Origin: an uncultured Bacilli bacterium
Lineage (GTDB): Bacteria; Bacillota_I; Bacilli_A; RF39; UBA660
NCBI GenBank assembly: GCA_910588195.1
Contig: CAJUPN010000010.1
Span: 1-46,358 of the forward strand
Direction: 5' to 3'
DNA length: 46,358 nt
A program made the translations under genes and the position numbers. This document shows positions 24,309-32,537 of this stretch, in pieces. The notes under the pieces are model-generated. The model did no database searches and was not told where the DNA came from. It saw nothing but the letters and a program-made list of their open reading frames with translations. Position 1 is the stretch's first letter. Each line of letters begins with the position of its first letter.

Positions 24309-25433
24309 ATGAAAAAAATAATATTAATGTTCATTTTATTAATACCATATCCAGTTTTAGCAATTGAAACAAATGCAAAATCAAGTGTATTAATTGAAAC
24401 TAGTTCAAAAACTGTATTAAGTGAACAAGAAAAAGATGTCGAGTTACCACCAGCGAGCATGACAAAAATGATGACACTTCTTCTAGTAATGGAAAAATTA
24501 TCAGAAGGAAAAATCTCTTTAGACGATATGGTACCAATAAGTGCTTATTCTTCAAGTATGGGTGGAAGTCAAGTTTATTTAGAAGAAGGAGTCTCTTATA
24601 AACTCGAAACACTTTTAAAATCAGTTGCGATAGCCTCAGCAAATGATGCAGCTGTTGCTTTAGCAGAATATGTAGCAGGTTCTAAAGATGAATTTATTAA
24701 ATTAATGAATGAGAAGGTTAAAGAATTAGGTTTAAAACATACTAACTTTAAAAATGTTCATGGTTTAGACGAAGAAGGGCATTATTCTTCAGCTTATGAT
24801 ATGGCAATGATTGGCTTAGAACTTTTAAATCATCCAAAAATTTTAGATTATACCAAAATATATGAAGACTATGTAGAACATCCTAATGGCAACAAAACTT
24901 GGATCGTAAATACAAATAAATTAATTAATTATTATGAAGGAGTAGATGGTTTAAAAACTGGATTTACCAATAATTCGGGATACTGTATAACTGTAACTGC
25001 AAAAAGAGGCAATATGCGTTTAATATCCGTTGTTATGGGTGAGGCAGATAATAAAATAAGAAATCAAGATATTATGTCGCTTCTTAATTATGGATTTTCA
25101 AACTTTAAATTAGAAACTGTTGTTGAACCAAATGCCAACTTAGGATCTATAAATATAAAATTTGGAAAAAAAGATAAAGCAAAAGTTAGTATGGCACGAG
25201 ATGCTGTAGATCTTGTAAATATTTCAGAAGAAAATAGTTATTCATATGAAGTAGTAAAACATGATTTAAAAGCCCCAATAAAAAAAGGGACAGTAGCAGG
25301 CAAAGTAAATATTTATGCTAACGAAACAAAAGTAAACGAAATAGATTTAATTATAGATGAAGACATAAATAAAGCTGGATTTTTTACCTTATTACGAAGA
25401 AATTTAAATAAACTTTTAAAAGGATCTTTATAA
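24309..25433 (+). CDS. dacA: D-alanyl-D-alanine carboxypeptidase
   Basis: Low-molecular-mass penicillin-binding protein that trims the terminal D-Ala of peptidoglycan stem peptides. The signal peptide (about 1-18, cut near VLA-IE) exports it. The serine peptidase S11 motifs are all present: SMTK (S50, K53), SAN (110-112) and KTG (216-218). The C-terminal beta domain (about 270-345) is followed by a basic amphipathic end (FTLLRRNLNKLLKG) of the type that anchors these enzymes to the membrane. The 374-residue length is usual. Start supported by AGGTGAT. Confidence 0.95.
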   Translation: MKKIILMFILLIPYPVLAIETNAKSSVLIETSSKTVLSEQEKDVELPPASMTKMMTLLLVMEKLSEGKISLDDMVPISAYSSSMGGSQVYLEEGVSYKLETLLKSVAIASANDAAVALAEYVAGSKDEFIKLMNEKVKELGLKHTNFKNVHGLDEEGHYSSAYDMAMIGLELLNHPKILDYTKIYEDYVEHPNGNKTWIVNTNKLINYYEGVDGLKTGFTNNSGYCITVTAKRGNMRLISVVMGEADNKIRNQDIMSLLNYGFSNFKLETVVEPNANLGSINIKFGKKDKAKVSMARDAVDLVNISEENSYSYEVVKHDLKAPIKKGTVAGKVNIYANETKVNEIDLIIDEDINKAGFFTLLRRNLNKLLKGSL

Positions 25434-25458
25434 ACTTTCATAAAATTGAAAGTTTTTT
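25432..25458 (+). terminator. Terminator of dacA
   Basis: A 9-bp stem AAACTTTCA/TGAAAGTTT with TAAAAT loop and U-tract; the dacA stop codon (25431-25433) runs into the left arm. Confidence 0.85.
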
Positions 25459-25488
25459 ATTGCGTCACAAAGACACAAATGTTAAACT

Positions 25489-25494
25489 TATACT
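25489..25494 (+). promoter_or_regulatory. -10 of the ThyX-like gene
   Basis: TATACT is separated by only one base from the Shine-Dalgarno AGAGGTGG (25496-25502), so a transcript starting 7 nt after it would begin inside the ribosome-binding site. Either the real -10 is further upstream or the transcript is nearly leaderless. Confidence 0.35.
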
Positions 25495-25507
25495 AGAGGT
25501 GGTTTAA

Positions 25508-27349
25508 ATGAAAGTAGAATTAATTGGAGCTATAGATTTTTTAAAATTAGCTAAATTTTTAGATGAAAGGGTTGGCGAGATAATAAAAGATAGCAGTTCT
25601 TTAAAAGAATATCTAGACTTATTATCTTCAGATAAGACATTAAATACAGATAATAGTATTAAATCAATTGATAAAATCATTGACTATCTAGAGAATAATT
25701 CTCAAGGTAAAAATGTTTCAATAATTACGAAGGTCTTAAATACTGTTTGCAAAAAACAAAGAAAAGATTTAGTTAGTGAAATAAGAAATATTCGAGAAAA
25801 TATTGTTAAAGGAAATGTAGATGCTGTAGCAGATGTAAAGAAATTGAAATGTTTTATTGATGAACAAATATCTGCTTTGGAAACTATTAGACCAGACGTT
25901 GTTGACTATACTGAAAAGTTAGAAACAGAACGACATGCAGAGATAGTGTCAACTGCCGGAAAGTTATCACGATTTGATGGGAATATATTTGATGTATTAG
26001 AGATTGTTTCAGAAGGTACTTTAGATGAAAATTCTAAATATGCAAATTTTGTTTCAGGGACTTTAAAGCACGAATCAATAACCGATCATGACTATGTTGT
26101 ATTTGCATTGCAAGATGTATCAGCTTTAATTGAACAAACACTTATAATCGAAAGATTTGCGTCTTTCACTATAAAATCAAGAAGACTTGTAAATTTTTTA
26201 ACTGCTGGTTTTTTTGTACCTGATTTTCATGATGAAAATGGAAACATAATTAAGGAAAATGAAAAAGCAAAAGCTGAGTTTATAGAGGATATGAAATATC
26301 TGTTTGGCAAGTATGATTTTTTTATTAAAAATGGGATAGACTACGAAGATGCTAGATATTCATTACCATATTGCTATCATTCCAACATTTTAATGGGTGT
26401 TAATACTCATGTTCTAAAAAATATGATAATAAAATTTACTAAAACTAAATATGCAAAAATCCAAGAGGTTAGAGAACTGGGCGAGAAATTATATGAAATT
26501 GCCAAAGAAAAGGTTCCATATATTATACCAGCAATTGATGCAGTAGAACCAAACTATGAAGATGAAATAGGGGATTTTATTCGAGCTACTAGAAAAGATA
26601 AGTATGAATATAACAACTACAAAGTTCTCGATAGTCCAAAATTAATCGCAAAATCTAATGACGTTGATGAAACTATTTTAATATCTGCCATTATGCGATA
26701 TACTCAGCTTGAATACGATGTAGCTAAGGAACTTTATCATGAAGCGATTAATAATGATCCAAATTTCAAAGAAACTTTAATGCGTTTAGTTTTTTTCAAG
26801 GGAGATCAAACAGAATTAGCTCAAATATCATTTGAATTTCAAATAGGTATTTCTTTAGCTGTATTAACTCATTATACAAGACATAGAACTCATCCAATTA
26901 TAGTTCCTGATTTGTTTCCACTTGTTGACTTATATCAATTTATGACTCCACCAGCTATAAAAAATAATGAAGAGTTAAACGATAAATATGTTGATATGTT
27001 TACAATGAATGAAATTAATTGTAATGATATGAAATTTAAATATGGTATAAGAGATGAAGATTTAGTATACTATATACTTGCAGGAAATATGGTAAATATA
27101 GTTACTCGTTTTGACGGTAAAACATTTGCTCATATTGCGGAACTTAGAGAGTGTAATAGAACACAATGGGAATCAAGAATGATTGCGCTTAAATGTCACA
27201 ATGAAATAAAAAAATTAGAGGACTCTAAATTATACTCAAAATTTGTTGGTCCAACTTGTGAAACTAAAGGTATTTGTAACGAAGGAAGAGAGTGTTGTGG
27301 TAAAATACTCCAATTAAAAAAAGAACAAGATGATAAAAAATTAGCTTAA
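25508..27349 (+). CDS. Tandem ThyX-like protein (FAD-dependent thymidylate synthase homologue)
   Basis: A 613-residue protein that appears to hold two ThyX-like halves after an N-terminal helical region of about 150 residues. The first half has KHESITDHDYVVFALQDVS, a SRR in the position of the S-x-R-Y element and GIDYEDARYSLP (276-287), as in the ThyX EDAR-LP block, but no RHR. The second half has RHRTHP (458-463), a degenerate form of the ThyX RHRxxS motif, and AELRECNRTQWE, matching the HFLELR-x2-x2-AQWE block. A C-terminal Cys cluster (C584, C590, C596, C597) could bind a metal or cluster. ThyX makes dTMP with FAD; whether this protein does is unclear because both halves are altered. It is monocistronic between two terminators. 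Confidence 0.65.
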   Translation: MKVELIGAIDFLKLAKFLDERVGEIIKDSSSLKEYLDLLSSDKTLNTDNSIKSIDKIIDYLENNSQGKNVSIITKVLNTVCKKQRKDLVSEIRNIRENIVKGNVDAVADVKKLKCFIDEQISALETIRPDVVDYTEKLETERHAEIVSTAGKLSRFDGNIFDVLEIVSEGTLDENSKYANFVSGTLKHESITDHDYVVFALQDVSALIEQTLIIERFASFTIKSRRLVNFLTAGFFVPDFHDENGNIIKENEKAKAEFIEDMKYLFGKYDFFIKNGIDYEDARYSLPYCYHSNILMGVNTHVLKNMIIKFTKTKYAKIQEVRELGEKLYEIAKEKVPYIIPAIDAVEPNYEDEIGDFIRATRKDKYEYNNYKVLDSPKLIAKSNDVDETILISAIMRYTQLEYDVAKELYHEAINNDPNFKETLMRLVFFKGDQTELAQISFEFQIGISLAVLTHYTRHRTHPIIVPDLFPLVDLYQFMTPPAIKNNEELNDKYVDMFTMNEINCNDMKFKYGIRDEDLVYYILAGNMVNIVTRFDGKTFAHIAELRECNRTQWESRMIALKCHNEIKKLEDSKLYSKFVGPTCETKGICNEGRECCGKILQLKKEQDDKKLA

Positions 27350-27357
27350 AATAAATG

Positions 27358-27394
27358 AAAGTAGACGGATATAATAATAGAAGTCTACTTTTTT
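27358..27394 (+). terminator. Terminator of the ThyX-like gene
   Basis: A 9-bp stem AAAGTAGAC/GTCTACTTT (27358-27366 with 27383-27391) plus U-run; loop of 16 nt. Confidence 0.75.
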
Positions 27395-27408
27395 CCTTTC
27401 TTAAAGTG

Positions 27409-27417
27409 TGATATCAT
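27409..27417 (+). promoter_or_regulatory. Extended -10 promoter of the RDD gene
   Basis: TGATATCAT; predicted start at about 27424, at the Shine-Dalgarno GGTGAT, so the leader is about 9 nt. Confidence 0.4.
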
Positions 27418-27432
27418 ATAATTGGTGATTTT

Positions 27433-28074
27433 ATGAAAATTAAAAAACGTATTGGAGCTTTTTTATTGGATATGTTTATTGTTATGTTAATATCTGTAAC
27501 CCTAGCTAATTTAAGCTATTTAAATCCTTATAAAGATAAATACACTGAGGCATCAAGCAATTACATTGATCTTCTTGATGAATATGATGAACTTATTAAG
27601 AATACTAATCCGAAAGAATATGTAAATGAAGTTTTTAATTTTGCAAATAAAAAATTAGTACCACAGCTTATGATAATAGAAAAATATAATGTTTTTAATT
27701 CTTTATGGTATCTAATTATCTTTATGCTCTATAATGTTTTATTTGCTTATTTTAATGATGGCCAAACCCTAGGTAAAAAAATCTTTAAACTTAGAGTTGT
27801 AAAAAAAGATGGTGAAAAAGCATCAATTTGGAATTTTCTAGTGAGAAGTTTATTTAATGGATCAACTTTTTTCTTTGGCATCAATTTAGTCGTAATAATC
27901 AGAATACTTTTAAGTATTTTATCTAATAAATTACTATTCTTAATTTTATTTTATGGTGTAGAGTCACTTTCATTATTACTTGAAATATCTTTACTTGTAA
28001 CATTGTTTGTAAGTAAGGGTAGCAGAATAACTAGTGATTATATTGCAAAAACTCAAGTAATTGACGCTAATTAA
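27433..28074 (+). CDS. RDD-family membrane protein
   Basis: A 213-residue polytopic protein. The RDD signature is seen as IKKRIGAFLLDMFIVMLI (R and D in the first helix) and the GQTLGKKIFKLRVVKKDGEKAS loop after the second helix. Four to five membrane helices in total; the loop between the first two (about residues 30-85) is hydrophilic. Function of most RDD proteins is unknown, though some affect ion or compatible-solute balance. It precedes nusB by 54 bp, with a separate promoter for nusB. Confidence 0.85.
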   Translation: MKIKKRIGAFLLDMFIVMLISVTLANLSYLNPYKDKYTEASSNYIDLLDEYDELIKNTNPKEYVNEVFNFANKKLVPQLMIIEKYNVFNSLWYLIIFMLYNVLFAYFNDGQTLGKKIFKLRVVKKDGEKASIWNFLVRSLFNGSTFFFGINLVVIIRILLSILSNKLLFLILFYGVESLSLLLEISLLVTLFVSKGSRITSDYIAKTQVIDAN

Positions 28075-28096
28075 TAATGTACAATAAGAATATTTA

Positions 28097-28105
28097 TGCT
28101 ATAAT
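28097..28105 (+). promoter_or_regulatory. Extended -10 promoter of nusB
   Basis: TGCTATAAT, with the Shine-Dalgarno GAAGAGGGA near 28116-28124; leader about 17 nt. Confidence 0.55.
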
Positions 28106-28128
28106 AAACACAGTGGAAGAGGGATACT

Positions 28129-28527
28129 ATGACAGTCACACGAAGTGAATTAAGAGAGAAAATAATGACTATTTTATATCAAATATCTCTATATAAAAGT
28201 AATAACATTGAATATGACGTTGAAAAAATTATTTCTGAAAACATCGAAATTCAAAATGAGTTTGTTAAAGAAATGGTTTATGGAATTATAACATATAAAG
28301 AAAAACTAGATGAAATCGCTAATGAAAATCTAAGTAATTGGACTATCGATAGATTAGATTCAATGGGACAAGAAATATTAAGAATGGGAATATATGAAAT
28401 GAAATATACTGACACTCCTGATTTAGTAGTAATAAATGAAGCTATTGAACTTGCCAAGAAATTTAGTGATGATTCTGTTCGCAAAATGATAAATGCGGTA
28501 TTAGATAAGCTAATTAACCAAGAATAA
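28129..28527 (+). CDS. nusB: Transcription antitermination factor NusB
   Basis: An all-helical 132-residue protein that, with S10, binds boxA RNA in rRNA transcripts. RSELREKIMTILYQISLY at the start, FVKEMVYGII in the middle and DTPDLVVINEAIELAKKFSD followed by VRKMINAVLDKL at the end match the family in order and spacing. The gene is monocistronic here, between its own promoter and a terminator that overlaps the stop codon, while nusA lies about 22 kb away in the translation operon. Confidence 0.95.
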   Translation: MTVTRSELREKIMTILYQISLYKSNNIEYDVEKIISENIEIQNEFVKEMVYGIITYKEKLDEIANENLSNWTIDRLDSMGQEILRMGIYEMKYTDTPDLVVINEAIELAKKFSDDSVRKMINAVLDKLINQE

Positions 28528-28543
28528 ATTAATTAGTTTTTTT
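28510..28543 (+). terminator. Terminator overlapping the nusB stop
   Basis: An 8-bp stem CTAATTAA/TTAATTAG and a run of seven T; the stop codon at 28525-28527 is in the loop. Confidence 0.75.
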
Positions 28544-28564
28544 ATTTCTAAAAGATATTTAAAA

Positions 28565-28573
28565 TGCTATAAT
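28565..28573 (+). promoter_or_regulatory. Extended -10 promoter of the small membrane protein gene
   Basis: TGCTATAAT; leader about 15 nt, with AAGG at 28580-28583. Confidence 0.5.
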
Positions 28574-28594
28574 TAATATAAGGTTGTTGATAAT

Positions 28595-28873
28595 ATGCGA
28601 AGTAAAAAAGATTTAAAAAAGAAAAAAGTAAAGTTAGATTCTAAAACATTAGAATTGTATGATAAATTATCTTTTATTTGTGGTATTTTTTCTATTTTGT
28701 TAACATTAACTGGTCTTTTTGGAATAATTATTGGGTTCCTAGGCATATGTTTAAGTGTAACATACTATATAGAAACTAAGAAAATAAAACTCGGCTATAT
28801 ACTCTCAATAATAGGTTCTTTATTATCGGCAATATTCTTAGTCTTACAATTATGTATGTTTTATAGATTATAA
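28595..28873 (+). CDS. Small two-helix membrane protein (DUF4190-like)
   Basis: A 92-residue protein with a basic N-terminus (MRSKKDLKKKKVKLD) and two long hydrophobic segments (about 30-58 and 66-90) separated by the basic turn ETKKIKLG. The pattern (Gly-rich helix pair, short loop) resembles DUF4190-type proteins, but the match is loose. The Shine-Dalgarno is weak (AAGG about 12 nt before the ATG), so the start is less certain than for neighbours. Confidence 0.55.
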   Translation: MRSKKDLKKKKVKLDSKTLELYDKLSFICGIFSILLTLTGLFGIIIGFLGICLSVTYYIETKKIKLGYILSIIGSLLSAIFLVLQLCMFYRL

Positions 28874-28901
28874 TCTTTTTATATAATCATGTAAAGTGAA
28901 A

Positions 28902-28940
28902 GTAAATGACATTTACAAATTTATTTGGTGATGTTAAAAT
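28902..28940 (+). promoter_or_regulatory. Promoter with a palindromic candidate operator
   Basis: GTAAATGACATTTAC (28902-28916) is a perfect 7-1-7 inverted repeat that overlaps the -35 TTTACA (28912-28917); after 17 bp comes TAAAAT (28935-28940), with TG at 28932-28933. A protein bound there would block the polymerase at the gene starting at 28968. Confidence 0.5.
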
Positions 28941-28967
28941 ACAACACATACGAAAGGGAAGAACTAT

Positions 28968-29702
28968 ATGGAAAAAAGCGAATTAATATATTTAAATGAT
29001 AAATTAACTAATTACTTAAAAAAAGTAATAAATAATAGAAAAAAATTGGATCCAGAATTAAATTTAAGTGAAGAAGCTTATAACTGTATTTCATATTATT
29101 TCTATGAAAATGCTATAAGAATTTTTGGTAAAAATGCACTTCAATTAGATGAAATAGAAACTATTAGTAGTATAGGTACATTAAATATTGCAACTATTTT
29201 TGGTCTCAATTTGAATGTTTTATTTGAATTTGGAGATGACCATACTGTGGTAATATCTGGAGCATGTCAAGATACCAATAAAGAACAATTAGTAGATTCT
29301 TTTATAATTACAGCAAATAATCAAAAAGTAACTAACAATTGTATATGCGATAATATGACTTCAAATATTGGATATTTTATTAATCTTGAAGATTGTGAAT
29401 ATGCTCTTACTAAAGGATCAACACCAAAACAAATTGATGTTTATTTAAAAGCTAAGCCATTAGGATCGATGCATCACAAAAATGCTTACTATGAATTTGA
29501 AAGAGTTTTACCTAAAGAACCTAATGATTCAAGATTAAAAAAATTATTTAGGATGTTTATTAGTGATTCTATTATCAGTGTTCCAATACCAGAGCTAGCA
29601 GATGACTTTGATCAAAATGTTATCGACAGTGTATTTTACTCTTTAAAAGAAAAAGCTGAACCTAAAAAAACAAAAGGAAAAGAATTAAAAAAGGCTGATT
29701 AA
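28968..29702 (+). CDS. Unknown soluble protein
   Basis: I do not recognise this 244-residue protein. It has no signal peptide or membrane helix, an amphipathic N-terminal helix region (about 1-55), a middle beta-rich part (about 70-185, with VLFEFGDDHTVVISGACQD) and a Lys-rich tail KKTKGKELKKAD. Three Cys fall at about residues 98-125 and one near 138. It has a good ribosome-binding site (AAAGGGAAGA) and a promoter overlapped by a palindrome. It converges on the gene at 29699-30064 and shares the terminator. Confidence 0.65.
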   Translation: MEKSELIYLNDKLTNYLKKVINNRKKLDPELNLSEEAYNCISYYFYENAIRIFGKNALQLDEIETISSIGTLNIATIFGLNLNVLFEFGDDHTVVISGACQDTNKEQLVDSFIITANNQKVTNNCICDNMTSNIGYFINLEDCEYALTKGSTPKQIDVYLKAKPLGSMHHKNAYYEFERVLPKEPNDSRLKKLFRMFISDSIISVPIPELADDFDQNVIDSVFYSLKEKAEPKKTKGKELKKAD

Positions 29703-29717
29703 TACAGCCTTTTTTTG
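29687..29717. terminator. Bidirectional terminator with both stop codons in its loop
   Basis: An 11-bp stem AAAAAAGGCTG/CAGCCTTTTTT (29687-29697 with 29705-29715). The loop ATTAATA contains TTAA, which supplies UAA on both strands (29700-29702 plus, 29699-29701 minus). Confidence 0.9.
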
Positions 29718-30064
29718 TGATACATTAATAATTTACCTTCAGCAATAAGAGCTTTATGTGTTAAATATCTATTATAAATTTCTTCTGCTAACTTTTTTTC
29801 TTCATCTGTAATATCACGATCAAATTGAATGACTTTTTGTATATATAAAGTATTTTCATATACTGGTCCTTCGATAATTCCTTGATTATCCTCTGGAATA
29901 GGTAATATTTGTTCACCAGTTTTTATGTCAAAAAGATAACCATCGATAAATATTGCTAAACGTATTCTTTCAGATTTTAACTGATCTCGATAATAAAGAT
30001 TATTATCATAAGAAACAAATAAAGTTGTATCCACATAATAAAACAATTCTTTAAATATATCCAT
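29699..30064 (-). CDS. Unknown small soluble protein
   Basis: A 121-residue protein I do not recognise. It begins MDIFKELFYYVDTTLFVSYD and has a hydrophilic, charged middle with IKTGEQILPIPEDNQG, then a helical end with DITDEEKKLAEEIYNRYL. There is no export signal. The ATG at 30064 has AAAGGTGAT in front and a TGTTATAAT promoter 23 bp upstream; an in-frame start 35 codons earlier would read through that promoter and is rejected. Its stop codon overlaps that of the convergent gene in the shared terminator loop. Confidence 0.65.
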   Translation of the reverse strand: MDIFKELFYYVDTTLFVSYDNNLYYRDQLKSERIRLAIFIDGYLFDIKTGEQILPIPEDNQGIIEGPVYENTLYIQKVIQFDRDITDEEKKLAEEIYNRYLTHKALIAEGKLLMYHKKRLY

Positions 30065-30086
30065 AAAATCACCTTTTATTTCATGT

Positions 30087-30095
30087 ATTATAACA
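30087..30095 (-). promoter_or_regulatory. Extended -10 promoter of the small unknown gene
   Basis: Minus strand TGTTATAAT; leader about 17 nt before the ATG at 30064. Confidence 0.55.
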
Positions 30096-30193
30096 TAAGT
30101 TTTAAAATATAACATATTATTTATTATGAAAAATTGCATTAATAAAACAATTGTGATATTATAAACCACATATTTAAGGGGAGGATGGTAGTT

Positions 30194-30715
30194 ATGAAAT
30201 TATTTAGTATATTAAAATCTATAAAAAAGAAAATTGGAAATAGAATTAATTCTTTTCTTTATAGTCGTTTTACTAAATATGTTGTTGATTATAAAATAGA
30301 AGGTGAAAATTTAAGAATCTATACAAATTTAGGAAACTCTAGAGTTGTAAAAAACACTAAAGAAAATCAAAAAAAATTAAATAAAGTAATCGTTCAAAAT
30401 AAGCTTAGTATTGCATCTAAAATTGATGAATACGAAAGAACCAGTGAAGAAAGATTAATAGTTCTAATAATTAATATTTCACTTCTTGGAATAGCTGGTG
30501 TCCTTGTTCCTTTAACTTTCTTTATTGGTAGCTACATTATATTTATATTATCAATTTTCCTTTTTTCATTTCTTTCTCTTGCTGTATCATTAATAACAAC
30601 TGACTACTTTATTCTAGTAGAAGAAATAAAAAAATTAAAACAAATCACTGGTTATAAAAAAGATATGGAATTTAACCTACCAAAGATATCTTTAAAAAAA
30701 TTAAATACAAAATAG
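30194..30715 (+). CDS. Unknown protein with two membrane helices
   Basis: A 173-residue protein. The N-terminal 90 residues are soluble and basic (KLFSILKSIKKKIGNRINSF, then a beta-like stretch), followed by two adjacent hydrophobic helices (about 94-150) and a cytoplasmic Lys-rich tail. I do not recognise a family. The ATG at 30194 is used because GGGGAGG (30178-30184) is then about 9 bp away; the ATG at 30185 abuts the Shine-Dalgarno. Confidence 0.6.
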   Translation: MKLFSILKSIKKKIGNRINSFLYSRFTKYVVDYKIEGENLRIYTNLGNSRVVKNTKENQKKLNKVIVQNKLSIASKIDEYERTSEERLIVLIINISLLGIAGVLVPLTFFIGSYIIFILSIFLFSFLSLAVSLITTDYFILVEEIKKLKQITGYKKDMEFNLPKISLKKLNTK

Positions 30716-30737
30716 AGTATTAATACTTTATTTTTTT
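30710..30737 (+). terminator. Terminator overlapping the stop of the two-helix protein
   Basis: A 10-bp stem AAATAGAGTA/TACTTTATTT (one G-U) with a TTAA loop, then T-run; the UAG stop at 30713-30715 is in the left arm. Confidence 0.7.
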
Positions 30738-30738
30738 A

Positions 30739-30747
30739 TGCTATAAT
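30739..30747 (+). promoter_or_regulatory. Extended -10 promoter of the sulfotransferase-like gene
   Basis: TGCTATAAT directly follows the terminator U-tract; the Shine-Dalgarno GGAAGGAG is about 8 nt further, and the leader is about 15 nt. Confidence 0.55.
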
Positions 30748-30769
30748 TTTCTTTGGAAGGAGAAAAAAT

Positions 30770-32476
30770 ATGAAAAAGTTAACCATTATTATTCCATTAA
30801 TAATATTTATAACTATTATATTTTTCCTATCTGAAAAGAAGGAAACAACAATACTTGCCAAAGAAGATTTAATTACCATTCAAAAAAAAGTTGATGGTCA
30901 AATAAATAAGGGAAAAGAAAATAAAAATTATAAGATAAATTCACCGTATATATTAAATAACCCTTATAAAATTAGTCCTTTAACTTCCTTAATAATTTTT
31001 TCCTCAGAAGAATCAATAACTGTAGAAGTTTTTATAAATGACAAATTATATAAAACAATTGACAGCAAAACATTTTCTATTCCTATTGTTGGCTTAAGAG
31101 AAAACTACAATAATAAAATTGAATTAAAAGCAAATGATAAAACTTATGAATATTATATTAATACCCCAAAAGTTATAAATACTGCTATAAAAACAAAAGG
31201 GAAAAGTAATAACAATTATTTGGTATCTGGAACTAAATCAAAACATTTTATCCTAAATGAAACCGGTGAAGTGATTTGGTATTTAGATTTAGATACCCAA
31301 GGTCTTCTTGAAAAAACTTCAAGTGATACTTTCTTTATCGGAACAGAAGAAAGTATTCTAGATGAAAATATTTCGACATTTACTGGTCTTTATGAAATTG
31401 ATTATCTTGGCAAAATTAGAAGAAGAATTGATAATAATTTAGGATATCATCATTGTTTAAAATTTATAGGAGATAATCGTTTATTAGTCTTAGGAAGCGA
31501 TGTTTATCCTATGGATACTGTATATGAACTTGATATAACTAGTGGATTAGTAAAAAAGAAAATAAATCTTCTCGATGTATTAAGTCAAGAAAATTCTCAA
31601 TTAAAAAATTATTTAGTTAATTTAGAATATGGTATGGGAACAAACTCTATTGATTACAAAGATGGAAAAATACTAGTTTCTTTTAGAAATATTAATACTA
31701 TTTCAGAAATTAACTATGAAAATGCAACTATCAATTATTTAATTACAAGTAATAGTACAATAAAAAAATATTCCAGTAAATATCTAATTAATTTTAACAA
31801 AAAAATCTTGGGCCTTCATGATGTTAGATATCTTGATAATAAAAAAATTAGTTTCTATAATAATGGTTATGATTATACTTTAGAACATAAAAGTGAGTCT
31901 GCATCAGGAATGGTTATAAAAGTAGATAATGAGAAAGCAAAACAAGTAAAAAATAAAATAAATGAAAAAAAATATTCTTATGCCTTTGGAAGCTATCAAC
32001 AAATGAACGATGAAGAACTTATCAATTATTCTTACATGTATGAAAAAATACCTGAAAATAAAAATGAATATGAATCATATTATAGTCGTTTAATATTTTA
32101 TAAAAATGAAAAAGCAAAACAAGAGATTAAAATAAATGATAATATTTATAAAGCTATAGTTTTTAATGTTAATATGTCGGATAATTATATTCCTACGACA
32201 TATAGTTATTATAGTGATTATATTACAAAAAATACTAATAAAATTAAGACTAATAAAATATTCCATGAGGTAACAGAAATAACTAATAATTCTATTGAAT
32301 TATATATGGATACATTAAAAAAAGATATAAAAATAGTTTTTGAGGGTAAAGAAAATTATGTTATACCATACTTAAATACCAAAACATATTTTCAAGTTCC
32401 TTCAGGCAATTATTCAATATATATAAGTGTTGATGGAGAATATTATAAATATAAAAGTAAAGTAACATTCATATAG
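30770..32476 (+). CDS. Arylsulfotransferase-like exported protein
   Basis: A 568-residue protein with an N-terminal signal/anchor (about 3-20), an N-terminal beta domain and a six-bladed-propeller-like region as in bacterial aryl sulfate sulfotransferases (ASST). Family landmarks: NNPYKISPLTSLIIF (N-terminal), GYHHCLKF (H227-H228), GDNRLLVLGSD, LVSFRNINTISEI (R306), and LGLHDVRY (H350), where the catalytic His of ASST is expected. In the W-x-H-x-N-S block the His is absent (GMGTNSIDY, G290 at that position), so activity is doubtful or altered. ASST transfers sulfate between phenolic compounds without PAPS. It is probably anchored outside the membrane. Monocistronic. Confidence 0.7.
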   Translation: MKKLTIIIPLIIFITIIFFLSEKKETTILAKEDLITIQKKVDGQINKGKENKNYKINSPYILNNPYKISPLTSLIIFSSEESITVEVFINDKLYKTIDSKTFSIPIVGLRENYNNKIELKANDKTYEYYINTPKVINTAIKTKGKSNNNYLVSGTKSKHFILNETGEVIWYLDLDTQGLLEKTSSDTFFIGTEESILDENISTFTGLYEIDYLGKIRRRIDNNLGYHHCLKFIGDNRLLVLGSDVYPMDTVYELDITSGLVKKKINLLDVLSQENSQLKNYLVNLEYGMGTNSIDYKDGKILVSFRNINTISEINYENATINYLITSNSTIKKYSSKYLINFNKKILGLHDVRYLDNKKISFYNNGYDYTLEHKSESASGMVIKVDNEKAKQVKNKINEKKYSYAFGSYQQMNDEELINYSYMYEKIPENKNEYESYYSRLIFYKNEKAKQEIKINDNIYKAIVFNVNMSDNYIPTTYSYYSDYITKNTNKIKTNKIFHEVTEITNNSIELYMDTLKKDIKIVFEGKENYVIPYLNTKTYFQVPSGNYSIYISVDGEYYKYKSKVTFI

Positions 32477-32478
32477 CT

Positions 32479-32507
32479 TTGACAATTTAAAAATTGTTAT
32501 ATATAAT
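32479..32507 (+). promoter_or_regulatory. Consensus sigma-A promoter
   Basis: TTGACA (32479-32484), exactly 17 bp and TATAAT (32502-32507): a full consensus. It begins 3 bp after the stop of the upstream gene and drives the gene starting at 32538. Confidence 0.85.
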
Positions 32508-32537
32508 AATGCATTAATAAAAAAAGGAGAGGTTACT

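Noticed and set aside
25508..27349. Calling this gene thyX
   Set aside because: The RHRxxS motif is altered and the protein is more than twice the family length, so a firm gene symbol is not justified.
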